From Mesorhizobium terrae (GTDB lineage: Bacteria; Pseudomonadota; Alphaproteobacteria; Rhizobiales; Rhizobiaceae), in the NCBI RefSeq assembly GCF_008727715.1, contig NZ_CP044218.1:558001-622000 (forward strand): DNA of 64,000 bases, given 5' to 3'. The position numbers and the translations under genes were made by a program. Under the pieces are notes generated by a model that was given only the letters and a program-made list of their open reading frames with translations, ran no database searches and was not told where the DNA came from. Positions 1 to 9,083 of the stretch are shown in pieces. Position 1 is the first letter of the stretch. The number at the start of each line of letters is the position of its first letter.

Positions 1-110
1 TGGACGGCCGCGTCGATGCCGAAAAGCGCATCGCGCAGCTTCTGAACAACGAGCCGCTGCTGAGCAAGATCGCCGGCCAGGCGATGGATGACGGCAAGGG
101 CGAGGAGTAA
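1..110 (+). CDS. tssB: TssB, T6SS sheath small subunit (C-terminal end only)
   Basis: An open frame enters from the left edge (first full codon at base 3) and stops with TAA at 108-110. Only 35 residues are visible; they include DAEKRIAQLLNNEPLLSKIA. A short helical tail of this kind, ending in an acidic stretch just before tssC, fits the C-terminus of TssB, the small subunit that pairs with TssC in the contractile sheath. It does not resemble a TssC C-terminus, so a duplicated tssC upstream is unlikely. Three bases separate it from tssC. The call leans on gene order because so little protein is visible. Confidence 0.65.
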   Translation, partial: DGRVDAEKRIAQLLNNEPLLSKIAGQAMDDGKGEE

Positions 111-113
111 GTC

Positions 114-1619
114 ATGGCTGAACAGCAAAAGACCGCGCCCGCCCCCGCCGAGGCTCAAGCCATCGATCTCGGTGAATTCAGCGGACTCCTTGAAAAGGAT
201 TTCAAGGTCAAGAAGGACGACAGCGAAAAGCTGCAGCAACTGGTGCGCAACCTGGCGCTTGCAGCACAATCTCGCTCCGAGACCACGACAATCTCGTCCA
301 ACGCGATCAAGTCGATCAAGTCGCTGATCGCCGGCATCGACAAGATGCTGACGACGCAGGTTAACGAGATCCTGCACGCCCCCGAAGTCCGCGAGATGGA
401 AGGCACCTGGCGCGGCCTGTGGTATCTGATCAACAACACCGAGACGGATACCAAGCTCAAGATCCGGGTGATGAACATCTCCAAGGAGCAGCTGGCCGAC
501 ACCCTCGAAGACTATGAAGGCCAGATGTGGGACCAGAGCCCGATCTTCAAGAAGGTGTACACGGACGAGTATTCTATGCTGGGCGGCGAGCCGGTCGGCT
601 GCATCGTCGGCGCCTATGAATTCTCGAACCATCCGCGCGACGTCGGCCTGCTGCGCAACATTTCGGGCGTCTGCGCTTCGGCGCACACACCATTCATCGC
701 GGCCGCGTCGCCGCGGCTGTTCCGCATGGATAGCTGGCAGGAACTGCCGAACCCACAAGACCTGCAGATGATCGTGAACAACCCGGCTTATGCCTCGTGG
801 CAGTCGCTGCGCGAAAGCGAGGACGCCCGCTACATCGGGCTTACCATGCCGCGTGTTCTCGCACGCCTGCCATACGGGTCGGAAACCGTTCCGGTGAAGG
901 GCTTCACCTTCGAGGAAGAGGTGGGAGGCGACCACAACAAATATGTCTGGATGAACGCCGCTTTCCCGATGGGCGTGAACATCAACCGCAGCCACAAGCT
1001 CTATGGCTGGGGAACCCAGATCCGCGGCGTCGAGAACGGTGGCACGGTGCTTAATCTACCGGTCCATGCCTTCCCGACCGACGACGGGTCGATCGCAATG
1101 AAGTGCCCCACCGAGGTCGCCATCGACGATCGGCGCGAGGCGGAGCTGGCCAAGCTCGGCCTGATGCCGATCCTGCATCGCAAGAACACCGACCTGGCGG
1201 CCTTCATCGGCGCGCATTCGCTGCAGGATGACGAGACGCGCGCCGGGCGGCTGGTCGATCCCGACGCGCAGGCCAATGAACGGCTCTCGGCGAACCTGCC
1301 CTACCTGTTCCCTGTGTCGCGCTTCGCGCATTACCTGAAGGCGATCGCGCGCGACAAGATCGGTTCGTTCAAGGAACGCACTGACATGGAGATCTGGTTG
1401 ACCGAATGGATCAACCGGTACGTGCTGGCCAATCCGGCCTTTGCCGACGACAAGGCGCGCGCCAAGCGCCCGCTTGCCGCGGCCGAAGTCCAGGTCGACA
1501 GCGTCGAAGGCCGGCCCGGTTACTACAATGCCCGTTTCTATCTGCGTCCGCATTACCAGCTGGAAGGCATCAACGCCTCGCTTCGGCTGGTGTCGGAATT
1601 GCCGTCAGTCAAGGGCTGA
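114..1619 (+). CDS. tssC: TssC, T6SS contractile sheath large subunit
   Basis: 501 residues, the usual length for TssC (EvpB/VipB/ImpC family). TssC and TssB polymerise in the cytoplasm into the sheath that contracts to fire the Hcp tube. Family landmarks include the MEGTWRGLWYLI segment near residue 95, the NHPRDVGLLRN region in the middle, and the C-terminal PYLFPVSRFAHYLKAI and FYLRPHYQLEGI blocks that form the conserved sheath core. The ATG lies 3 bases after the tssB stop, consistent with translational coupling. The gene looks complete and intact. Confidence 0.97.
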   Translation: MAEQQKTAPAPAEAQAIDLGEFSGLLEKDFKVKKDDSEKLQQLVRNLALAAQSRSETTTISSNAIKSIKSLIAGIDKMLTTQVNEILHAPEVREMEGTWRGLWYLINNTETDTKLKIRVMNISKEQLADTLEDYEGQMWDQSPIFKKVYTDEYSMLGGEPVGCIVGAYEFSNHPRDVGLLRNISGVCASAHTPFIAAASPRLFRMDSWQELPNPQDLQMIVNNPAYASWQSLRESEDARYIGLTMPRVLARLPYGSETVPVKGFTFEEEVGGDHNKYVWMNAAFPMGVNINRSHKLYGWGTQIRGVENGGTVLNLPVHAFPTDDGSIAMKCPTEVAIDDRREAELAKLGLMPILHRKNTDLAAFIGAHSLQDDETRAGRLVDPDAQANERLSANLPYLFPVSRFAHYLKAIARDKIGSFKERTDMEIWLTEWINRYVLANPAFADDKARAKRPLAAAEVQVDSVEGRPGYYNARFYLRPHYQLEGINASLRLVSELPSVKG

Positions 1620-1669
1620 AATGAAAAGCAAAGTCATCTTGTTTCGTTTGAAAGCGGTGGAGAAGGACA

Positions 1670-2146
1670 ATGCCAGACAGAACCGATGCGCCTTCGATGA
1701 AGATCGACGGCTTCTTGAAAGTTCCGGATATCAAAGGCCCGAGCAAGCGCGACGGCCATGAAGACGAAATCGAGGTGCATGGCGTCGATTACAAGATGAT
1801 CGCGCCCTACGACCCCAATTCGCTGTCGCGGCGCGGTCGTGTGTCGATGGGAATGATCAAATTTTCCAAGCACTACGACAAGTCGTCGCCCTACCTGAAG
1901 AAAGCGTTGTTCGAAAACAAGGCGCTTGACGAAGTGGTGTTTTCGGCACGTCGCACCATTGACGGCGAGACCAGCGACTATCTGGTCGTGACGCTCACCG
2001 ACGCATCGGTCATGGAATACGATATGCGGCAAGCCGCCGACGAGGCGGACCTGATCCAGGAAGAAGTCAGCTTCGCCTACAAGAAGATCAAGTTCGTCTA
2101 CAACAAGGACGACGAGATCGAAATGGACGTCTATGTCGGCAAGTGA
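1670..2146 (+). CDS. hcp: Hcp (TssD), T6SS inner tube protein
   Basis: 158 residues, typical of Hcp. The protein stacks as hexameric rings forming the expelled tube. The N-terminal FLKVPDIKGPSKRDGHEDEI block and the central pattern KFSKHYDKSSPYLKKALFEN are characteristic of the family. A purine-rich ribosome site (GGAGAAGGA) lies about 4 bases before the ATG, stronger than for most genes in this operon, as suits an abundantly made tube protein. It sits inside the operon between tssC and tssE instead of in a separate hcp operon. The last 14 bases overlap tssE. Confidence 0.97.
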   Translation: MPDRTDAPSMKIDGFLKVPDIKGPSKRDGHEDEIEVHGVDYKMIAPYDPNSLSRRGRVSMGMIKFSKHYDKSSPYLKKALFENKALDEVVFSARRTIDGETSDYLVVTLTDASVMEYDMRQAADEADLIQEEVSFAYKKIKFVYNKDDEIEMDVYVGK

Positions 2147-2885
2147 GGCCAAGCGGCCTGGCGCAAAAGCGCAGCTTGCCGGCAGCTCCCAGGCAAAGCG
2201 CGAAGCGGTCCAACCCTCCCTCTGGGACCGCCTCGTCAACGATCTGCCCGGGCTGACGTCGGAGATCGATGGGCTGCGCCGCCTGCTGGAAGAAGAACTC
2301 GGCGCCGAGCGCGTCGAGGCACTTCTTGCCGGCAGCGCGCGTGCCATCGATGCCGACGCCGAACTGACGCCCGAGCAGAAACGGCGACTGCACAGGCTGG
2401 TCTTCCAGACTGAGCATCGCGCCGAGATCGAAAGCCGTGGCGTGGTCGTGTCGGCGCGGGTGCTGAGGGAAGCCGTCCGGCGCGACATAGAGGCATTGTT
2501 CAACACAGAGCGTTTCGAGTCCGTGCCGATGCTCACCGACGCCGAACATGAACAGCCCTTGGACGAGTTGCCGCCGCTCGCCGACTTTCCGGAAGTGCGG
2601 CGCAGCGTCGTCAATTATGGCGTGCCGTCCTTTTCGGGCCGCTCGTCGCGGGATTTCGACCGCGATACCTTGGCCCGCGAGATCCGTGCGGTGCTCGCCA
2701 CCTTCGAGCCGCGCCTCAAGGAAAGCGCCACGACTGTCAATGTCACGCTCGGCGACAAAAACGTCGGCCTCAAAATCGAGATAGACGCCGTACTGATCAT
2801 GACGCCGACGCCGGAACGCATGCGGCTTCGCACCACGATCAATCTCGACAACGGCCTGGCGCGAACCGAATTGCGGGAGACCTGA
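2133..2885 (+). CDS. tssE: TssE, T6SS baseplate gp25-like protein
   Basis: 250 residues, longer than the common 130-180 of TssE. The N-terminal extension is Ala/Lys/Arg rich, then PSLWDRLVNDLPG marks the start of the family homology. The gp25/lysozyme-like baseplate fold lies at about residues 140-250, with the RSVVNYGVPSFSG and LAREIRAVLATFEPRL segments. TssE forms the wedge of the baseplate with TssF and TssG. Its ATG lies inside the end of hcp (14-base overlap). The stretch at residues 35-135 between the two conserved parts is longer than usual and may be an insertion. Confidence 0.93.
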   Translation: MSASEAKRPGAKAQLAGSSQAKREAVQPSLWDRLVNDLPGLTSEIDGLRRLLEEELGAERVEALLAGSARAIDADAELTPEQKRRLHRLVFQTEHRAEIESRGVVVSARVLREAVRRDIEALFNTERFESVPMLTDAEHEQPLDELPPLADFPEVRRSVVNYGVPSFSGRSSRDFDRDTLAREIRAVLATFEPRLKESATTVNVTLGDKNVGLKIEIDAVLIMTPTPERMRLRTTINLDNGLARTELRET

Positions 2886-2886
2886 G

Positions 2887-4761
2887 ATGGATCGGGTCTT
2901 CGTAGAGTATTACGAAGAGGAACTTACCCATATCCGCGCGCTGGCCGCGGAATTCGCCGACATGCATCCGGCGGTCGCCCGCAATCTTTCCCTCGACACG
3001 GTCCCTTGCCCCGACCCTTATGTCGAACGGCTGCTCGACGGCGTGGCCTTTCTTGCCGCGCGCACGCGGCTGAAGGTCGACGCGGAGCGCTCGCGCTTTT
3101 CGCGCGCCGTGCTGGATGTGCTTTATCCGGATCTGGTGACGCCGGCGCCGGCGACGGCGATGGCTGCGCTGAAACCCGGCCAGCAGGTGCACTCGATGAT
3201 CGCCGGCCACGCCGTCGCGCGCGGCACGCGACTGGTCTCCGGCCTGCATCCAGGGCTTTCGACGCGCTCCACCTTCACCACGGCGCAGGAGGTGACGTTG
3301 TGGCCGATCGCGATCACCTCGGTCAGCTATTTCCAGGATCGCAGCGCGCTGGCCGCCGCCGGAATCGCGCCGATCGGCGGCGTGCGCGGCGAGGCGGCAT
3401 TCCGCATTGCGTTTGCCCGGACGGGAAAAGGCAAGCTCAACGAATTGTCGCTTGACCGTCTCGACCTCTATTTCGCCGGACGCGCGAAAGCGCCGTTGCT
3501 GTTCGATGCGATCTTCGGCGCCAGCTCAGCCGTCGGCGCGCGGGCGGAAGGCAAGACCAATCCGCTTACGACACTACCCGAGCCCGAAATGATCGGCATC
3601 CGCGACGACGAGGCGCTGATGCCGCGCACCCGCCCGACCTTCGAGGGATATAGGCTGCTGCGCGAGTATTTCATGATCCCCGAACGCTTCCATTTTGTGC
3701 GCGTCGCCGGCCTGCAGCCCGTGGTGCGCAAATGCGATGTCGGCATGGAGATCATCTTCCTGTTCCAGCGTCCGGTACCCGAGCTCGCCGATGTCACCGT
3801 TACCGATTTCGAGCTTTTTGTTACACCGGTCATCAATCTGTTCGAACGCGAATGCAACGTCATCGAGATCGATCAGCGCAAAACGCGCCAGGTGCTGCAC
3901 GCCGATCGCACACGGGCACGGGACTTCGAGATTTTCAGGGTCACCCGGGTCGAGGATGCCGACGTGGAGGGCAACGAGGCCGAAATCCCGGAACTGTTCA
4001 GCCTGGGGCAGAACCGTGGCAGCGGGTGGGTCTATTCGACGGAGCGTCGTCCGCGCCGGGCCACCGAGGATGAACGGCGCGACGGCCTGACCCGCACCTC
4101 CTATACGGGTGACGATGTCTTTCTTGCAGTCTCACGCCCGGCGGGAAGCCCGGTCGCCCGGCCGCTCAAGCGCCTCGACATCATGGCGCTCTGCACGAAC
4201 CGAGACCTGCCCATCTTGGACGACACGCCGACGCTGACGCTGGAGACCGCCGATCCGGTCGAAGCGGTGCGTTTGCTCGGGGCGCTGCGGCCGCCGCAGC
4301 CAGCGATTCCGGCGTCACTGCCGGCCGGCGCCGAGGGCGAATCCCGTGCCGACAATCTCGCCTGGCGGCTGGTGGCGCAGCTTTCGCTGAATTTCCTCAG
4401 CCTGGCCAAGGAAGGCCGCGGCGTCGATCCGCTGCATGCTTTGCTCGACCTCTATGCCGACCGCGGCGACCCGAGCCTTGCCCGCAACGTGCATTCGATC
4501 GTGCGCATCGATTCACGCCCGGTGATCGAGCGGCTTCGGATCGACGGGCCAATGTGTTTCGGACGCGGTACCGAGGTGACGCTGCATGTCGACCAGTCCG
4601 TTCTGGCGGGTCAAAGCTCGCTGCTGCTTTCGGCCCTGCTTTCGCGGCTGTTCGCCCGCCATGCAGGAATAAACGGATTTGTGCGGACGCGTACGCGATT
4701 GCTGCAGAAGCAGGAGGATGTGCCATGGCCGATGACGCCCGGCAATCGCTACCTGATCTAG
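2887..4761 (+). CDS. tssF: TssF, T6SS baseplate protein
   Basis: 624 residues, the family length (ImpG/VasA). The N-terminus EYYEEELTHIRALAAEFADM, the DPYVERLLDGVAFLAARTRL block at about 40-60 and the LLREYFMIPERFHFV block near residue 260 are diagnostic. TssF forms the bulk of the baseplate wedge with TssG and links it to TssK. One base separates it from tssE, and its end overlaps tssG by 37 bases, so the baseplate genes are tightly coupled. Confidence 0.97.
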   Translation: MDRVFVEYYEEELTHIRALAAEFADMHPAVARNLSLDTVPCPDPYVERLLDGVAFLAARTRLKVDAERSRFSRAVLDVLYPDLVTPAPATAMAALKPGQQVHSMIAGHAVARGTRLVSGLHPGLSTRSTFTTAQEVTLWPIAITSVSYFQDRSALAAAGIAPIGGVRGEAAFRIAFARTGKGKLNELSLDRLDLYFAGRAKAPLLFDAIFGASSAVGARAEGKTNPLTTLPEPEMIGIRDDEALMPRTRPTFEGYRLLREYFMIPERFHFVRVAGLQPVVRKCDVGMEIIFLFQRPVPELADVTVTDFELFVTPVINLFERECNVIEIDQRKTRQVLHADRTRARDFEIFRVTRVEDADVEGNEAEIPELFSLGQNRGSGWVYSTERRPRRATEDERRDGLTRTSYTGDDVFLAVSRPAGSPVARPLKRLDIMALCTNRDLPILDDTPTLTLETADPVEAVRLLGALRPPQPAIPASLPAGAEGESRADNLAWRLVAQLSLNFLSLAKEGRGVDPLHALLDLYADRGDPSLARNVHSIVRIDSRPVIERLRIDGPMCFGRGTEVTLHVDQSVLAGQSSLLLSALLSRLFARHAGINGFVRTRTRLLQKQEDVPWPMTPGNRYLI

Positions 4762-5792
4762 CAGAGCGCGCAACGGACAAAGCCGAAGCTCTGTGGGAAG
4801 GTTTCGACTTTTTCGAGCTGCTGCGGCGCCTGGAGCAGCGCCGTGGATTGTTCGGTCATTCCGGCCAGGCCGACCGTGAGCCGGCAAGGATCGGCCAGCA
4901 CGTGCGCCTGAGCTTCTCGGCCAGGGACGTGGTCAAATTCCAGGACGCCAAGGACAAGGCTCCGGCGCGGGTGACGGTCGCTAATCTTGGACTGCTCGGA
5001 CCGGAAGGGCCGATGCCGTTGCATCTGACGCGCTGGGTGCTCGACCGGCTGTCGCAGCGCTGGTTCACTGGCGCCGATGCCGAGCAGACCAGCGACACGA
5101 CCTTCGTCGATTTCGTCAACATCCTGCAGCATCGCATGATCGCGCTCTATTACCGTGCCTGGGCCGACGCGCATCCGGCGGTGCAGGTCGAACGTTCCGT
5201 CGGCGGGCGCGTTCGCGCCATGCTGGAGGCAATGTCCGGGATCGGCCTTCCCGGAACGCAGGATGCGGAACTCGACACGGTGCGGTTGCGCCAGGCTGGA
5301 TCGCTCGCAAGCCAGGTCGACGGTGCCGAGCGGCTGACGCTGTTTCTCGCCACGGCCTTCAAGGTGCCGGTGCGGCTCAAGGAATTCGTCGCCGCCTGGA
5401 TTACCATCCCAACGCCGCTGCAAACCCGTATCGGCAAGGCCTATGCGGCGCTCGGCAGCGGGGCAACGATTGGCCCGCGCGTCTTCAGCCGCCAAAGCAG
5501 GATCGAACTGCGCGTCGGTCCGCTCAACCTCGACGACTTCAAGTCGTTCCTGCCCGGCGAACGGCGTCTCGCTTTGTTCAAGAAGGCGGTGCGCGACATG
5601 ATCGGCGAGGCGCTCGATGTCGATTTGCGCGTCGTGCTGGCGCGCGACGCCGTGCCGCCGCCACGGATGGGAGCCATCCAGCTCGGCCGAACCTCGTGGC
5701 TCTCACGTCCCGCAGAAAAGGGCGACGCCGACGATCTCAGGTTGCGCACCATCGTCGGCTGGCGGCCGGAAATGGCGGAGGCAGCCGCATGA
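4725..5792 (+). CDS. tssG: TssG, T6SS baseplate protein
   Basis: 355 residues (ImpH/VasB family). The start was set at the ATG at 4725, where the protein reads MADDARQSLPD; the frame is open further upstream, but that stretch lies inside tssF and has no family similarity. The FFELLRRLEQRRGLFGHSGQ motif at about residues 30-50 is the classic TssG N-terminal signature, followed by VANLGLLGPEGPMPLHLT. TssG pairs with TssF in the wedge. The stop overlaps the next start (ATGA). Confidence 0.96.
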   Translation: MADDARQSLPDLAERATDKAEALWEGFDFFELLRRLEQRRGLFGHSGQADREPARIGQHVRLSFSARDVVKFQDAKDKAPARVTVANLGLLGPEGPMPLHLTRWVLDRLSQRWFTGADAEQTSDTTFVDFVNILQHRMIALYYRAWADAHPAVQVERSVGGRVRAMLEAMSGIGLPGTQDAELDTVRLRQAGSLASQVDGAERLTLFLATAFKVPVRLKEFVAAWITIPTPLQTRIGKAYAALGSGATIGPRVFSRQSRIELRVGPLNLDDFKSFLPGERRLALFKKAVRDMIGEALDVDLRVVLARDAVPPPRMGAIQLGRTSWLSRPAEKGDADDLRLRTIVGWRPEMAEAAA

Positions 5793-7249
5793 GCCTGCTT
5801 CTGACGCTGGAACAAGGTCCGCGCTCGCAGGTGGTCAGGCAGACCCGGCTGGACGAGGGCGATTTGGTGATCGGCCGCAGCGCGGATGCCGGCTGGCAGA
5901 TCGACGATCCGGACATGTTCGTCTCACGCGCGCATTGCAAGATCAGCGGCGGCCGGGATGGCTATTTCGTCACCGACACGTCGAGCAGCGGATTGTTCAT
6001 CGACGATTCCGACAGTCCGCTCGGCCCGGGAAAGTCGGCACGCCTGCAGAGCGGCATGCGTCTTCGACTGGGTGACTATGTGCTCTATGTCGAAGTCCAG
6101 CCAAGCGCCGGCCACACCTCGATCGGTCAGGCGCCGATCGCCAACCATTCCGCACCCGCGAGGCCGTCGCCACAACCGCGGACGCCCCCTAGCATCGGCG
6201 GTGACGACTTCTTTTCGGCCAAGGTCGAGGAAGAACCGCGGCCCCCGCGCCCATCCGATCTGCCGAACCCGTTCGAGCAACCCATTCCCGGAGCCTATGA
6301 TCGCGCCTCGGGTCAACGCAGCTCTGCTGCCTTCGATGACCCGTTCAGCCTGGACCCGGTGGCGACGCCGGATTCCAGCAGCGCCGCGGTGCCCCATCGG
6401 CCGGACGCATTCGGATTCGGCGAAATGCCATCTCGTGCGGGCTCGGCGGAGACGTCGGCGAAACCATCCAGCTTCGATGACGATTTCGGCTTCGGGCCGG
6501 CCGGAGCGCCAGCCTCGACCAACAGCGCCGAGGCAATTGGCCATGCTGCGCGCCCGGCCGAAAAGCCGCAGGCCGCCCGGCCATGGGAAATACCGGTGCA
6601 GGCGACCGAGCCCCCTGCACCACCGCCGCGCCCTGTTCCCTCGCCCAAAGCATCGCGTCCGACGCTATCGGCGCCCAGCGACATGGCGCTGCGCGCCGCG
6701 TTCCTGCGCGGCATGGGCGTCGAGGAGGCCGATTTTCCCGGCCGCGACGCGATCGGCGAAATGGAAAAATTCGGGCGTGAATACCGGCAGATGCTGGAAG
6801 GCCTGATGCAGCTTCTGCGCAAACGCGCTGAAGAAAAGGGAAGCGCGCGCGTCGCCCAGACGATGGTCGGCGCCTCCGAGGTCAACCCGCTCAAATTCCT
6901 GCCGACGGTCGAGGATGTCATCGTCACCATCATCGCGGAACGCAGTCCGGGCTTTCTCTCCGGCGAGGCGGCGATCGGCGACGCGGTGAAAGATCTCGCG
7001 CAGCATCACGTACGCGCCTGGCGCGGCGTGCAGGCGGCGCTGCGGCGCATGATCGACCGCTTCGATCCGGCCGCGATCGAGGAAGAGCTCAAATCGAATT
7101 CCGCGATCGGCAATCTGCTCGCCGGCGGGCGCAACGCCAAATTGTGGGAGCTTTACCAGAAACGCCATCGCGACATCGCCCAGAGCGCGGAATCGAGCTT
7201 CCTGGGCGAGATCGGCGCAGACTTCAGAGACGCATATGAAGAGGAGTAG
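5789..7249 (+). CDS. tagH: FHA-domain T6SS protein, TagH/ImpI type (copy 1)
   Basis: 486 residues, starting at the ATG that overlaps the tssG stop. Residues 1-100 form a forkhead-associated domain: GRS near 30, SRAHCKI near 48, then SSSGLFID where most FHA domains read NGTFVN. This departure could weaken phosphothreonine binding, which is an inference. A long Pro/Ala/Ser-rich linker follows (about 110-290), then a conserved C-terminal domain (about 295-480) containing NPLKFLPTVEDV. That block matches the TagH/ImpI C-terminus and recurs in the second FHA protein at 21945. FHA proteins of this family read PpkA phosphorylation and promote assembly. Confidence 0.9.
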   Translation: MSLLLTLEQGPRSQVVRQTRLDEGDLVIGRSADAGWQIDDPDMFVSRAHCKISGGRDGYFVTDTSSSGLFIDDSDSPLGPGKSARLQSGMRLRLGDYVLYVEVQPSAGHTSIGQAPIANHSAPARPSPQPRTPPSIGGDDFFSAKVEEEPRPPRPSDLPNPFEQPIPGAYDRASGQRSSAAFDDPFSLDPVATPDSSSAAVPHRPDAFGFGEMPSRAGSAETSAKPSSFDDDFGFGPAGAPASTNSAEAIGHAARPAEKPQAARPWEIPVQATEPPAPPPRPVPSPKASRPTLSAPSDMALRAAFLRGMGVEEADFPGRDAIGEMEKFGREYRQMLEGLMQLLRKRAEEKGSARVAQTMVGASEVNPLKFLPTVEDVIVTIIAERSPGFLSGEAAIGDAVKDLAQHHVRAWRGVQAALRRMIDRFDPAAIEEELKSNSAIGNLLAGGRNAKLWELYQKRHRDIAQSAESSFLGEIGADFRDAYEEE

Positions 7250-7252
7250 GGC

Positions 7253-7705
7253 ATGATCGACAGACGCGAATTCATCGTTGCCATCGGCGCGACAGGACTG
7301 CTTGCGGCTTGCCAGAGTGGCCCGCCGAAACCATCGGTCATCTCGGTCAATGTGACTGGCGGCGCCGGCATGAATCCGGGACCGGGTGGAGGCGACCGGC
7401 CGGTGACCGTGCTGGTGATGCGGCTCGCCAGCACCGGCAAATTCAATTCGGCCGACTATTTCGCGCTGCAGGGCGATGCGAGTTCGGCGCTCGGTGCCGA
7501 CCTCATCGGCTCGGACGCGATCTCGGTCGCACCTGGCAAGACGGCGACCAAGACCATCACCGTCGAGCCGAACGCGACGGCGCTCGGCTTCGTGGCGCTG
7601 ATCCGCGAGCCTGGCGGGCGCAACTGGCGCACGACCAAGTCGGTTTCGGCGGGTTCGAATTTCACTGTCAACGTCAGCCTCGGCAAAGGTGGCATCTCCG
7701 CCTAG
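7253..7705 (+). CDS. tssJ: TssJ, T6SS outer-membrane lipoprotein
   Basis: 150 residues. A basic N-terminus with a hydrophobic stretch ends in the lipobox LAAC with the lipidated Cys at residue 20. The mature part is a small beta-rich domain with the VLVMRLASTGKFNSADYFAL pattern typical of TssJ, which binds the periplasmic C-terminus of TssM. It is the only tssJ in the window, although there are two tssM genes. Four bases separate it from the FHA gene. Confidence 0.93.
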   Translation: MIDRREFIVAIGATGLLAACQSGPPKPSVISVNVTGGAGMNPGPGGGDRPVTVLVMRLASTGKFNSADYFALQGDASSALGADLIGSDAISVAPGKTATKTITVEPNATALGFVALIREPGGRNWRTTKSVSAGSNFTVNVSLGKGGISA

Positions 7706-7744
7706 CGACCGAGCAGCAGATGGTTCCGTGCAGAGAGTAGTGGC

Positions 7745-9079
7745 ATGAGCGACGCAAACAGGGTGCTGTGGTCGGAGGGCCTGTTTCTCAGGACCCAGCA
7801 CTTCCAGCAGCAGGATCGGTTCTTCGAGGGTATGGTGCGCGGCGCGTTGCAGGCCGGTCAGCTCCATACCTTCGGCTTCCAGCAGTTGACGCTCGACCAG
7901 TCGCTGCTCGATGCCGGCCAAGTCTCGATCGTGTCCGCCCGGGGTATCTTTCCGGACGGCACGCCCTTCTCCATCCCGGAACTGATGGATGCGCCGAAAC
8001 CCCTGCCGGTCACGGCCGACACCGGCGCCGGGCCGGTGCTGGTCGCGCTGCCGCTCGAGCCGCCCGGTGGCGTCGGGTTCGATCCGGCGCATGGGGCATC
8101 GACCGGCGCGCGCTACCATGGCAAGGTCGTTTCAGTGCGCGATGCGGTGCAGAGCAGCGCCGATCCGGAAGAGATCGAAATCGCCCGCCCGCAGGCGGTC
8201 CTCCTTGCCCCCGGCAAATCGGTCGGCGGTTATACCGCCTTGCCCGTCGCCGACATCAAGGGTGTACGCGCCGACAACGGCATCTCGCTAGACGAGACGT
8301 TCCTGCCGCCGACACTGATCACCGGTGCTGTCCACTGGTACCGGCAATTGCTGCAGGAGGTCGTCACCGGCCTCGACCAGATCGCCGAAGCGCATGGCAA
8401 GATGGTGATGGGTGGGGCTGGCCGCAGCGTCGAAGACCTTTTGATGCTGCACCTTGCCAATGCCGCGCGGCCACGGCTCGCCCATATGCTTGCGCAGGAT
8501 GTCTTTCATCCGGCCGAGCTCTATCTCGAACTTGCCGGTCTCGCCGGCGAGATGGCCACCTATGGCTCGAGCTCGCGGCGGCTTGGCGAATTGCCGGCCT
8601 ACGACCATATGGCGCCCGGCCCCGCCTATATGGCGCTGGCCGATGCCTTGCGCTCGCTCATCCTCAGCCTCCGCTACATCGAGCCGAAATCGCGCGCGCT
8701 GCCGGTCATGCGGCACTCGACCAATGTCTGGAAAGTGCGCATCGACAACCCGAAGCTTTTGGTCGCCAGCCGCATTGTCGTCCGCGTCGGATCGGAACTG
8801 TCGGAAGACGCGCTGCGCAAGATCTTCGTCAACCAGGCAACCGTCGGCGCCGCCGACCAGTTCGAAGGGCTTTGGAAGTCGCGCTTGCCAGGCATTCCAC
8901 TGAAACCGCTTCATTCGCAGCCGCGCGAGATCCCCTATGACGGCGACCGGCTGTGCCTGGAGCTCGACCAGAAGAGCGAGCATTGGGCCTCGCTGCTCGA
9001 CGCCCCCGGCTTCGTCATTGGCGTTTCCGGTGTGCTGCCGAGCGAGCCGCAGGTCGACTGCTATTCGGTGAACAGGTGA
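7745..9079 (+). CDS. tssK: TssK, T6SS baseplate-to-membrane connector
   Basis: 444 residues, the full family length (ImpJ/VasE). The N-terminus RVLWSEGLFLRTQHFQQQDR is the strongest TssK signature. The C-terminal domain begins near residue 320 and ends with CYSVNR. TssK trimers connect the TssF/G wedge to the cytoplasmic parts of TssL and TssM. It lies 39 bases after tssJ and 4 bases before tssL, inside the same operon. Nothing is missing. Confidence 0.97.
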   Translation: MSDANRVLWSEGLFLRTQHFQQQDRFFEGMVRGALQAGQLHTFGFQQLTLDQSLLDAGQVSIVSARGIFPDGTPFSIPELMDAPKPLPVTADTGAGPVLVALPLEPPGGVGFDPAHGASTGARYHGKVVSVRDAVQSSADPEEIEIARPQAVLLAPGKSVGGYTALPVADIKGVRADNGISLDETFLPPTLITGAVHWYRQLLQEVVTGLDQIAEAHGKMVMGGAGRSVEDLLMLHLANAARPRLAHMLAQDVFHPAELYLELAGLAGEMATYGSSSRRLGELPAYDHMAPGPAYMALADALRSLILSLRYIEPKSRALPVMRHSTNVWKVRIDNPKLLVASRIVVRVGSELSEDALRKIFVNQATVGAADQFEGLWKSRLPGIPLKPLHSQPREIPYDGDRLCLELDQKSEHWASLLDAPGFVIGVSGVLPSEPQVDCYSVNR

Positions 9080-9083
9080 GGCC

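Noticed and set aside
1..110. End of a second tssC upstream of the first
   Set aside because: The visible tail lacks the conserved TssC C-terminal block and fits a TssB tail better.
6665..8119. A 484-codon - strand frame spanning the FHA, tssJ and tssK genes
   Set aside because: It crosses three well-supported + strand genes and shows no domain or start signal.
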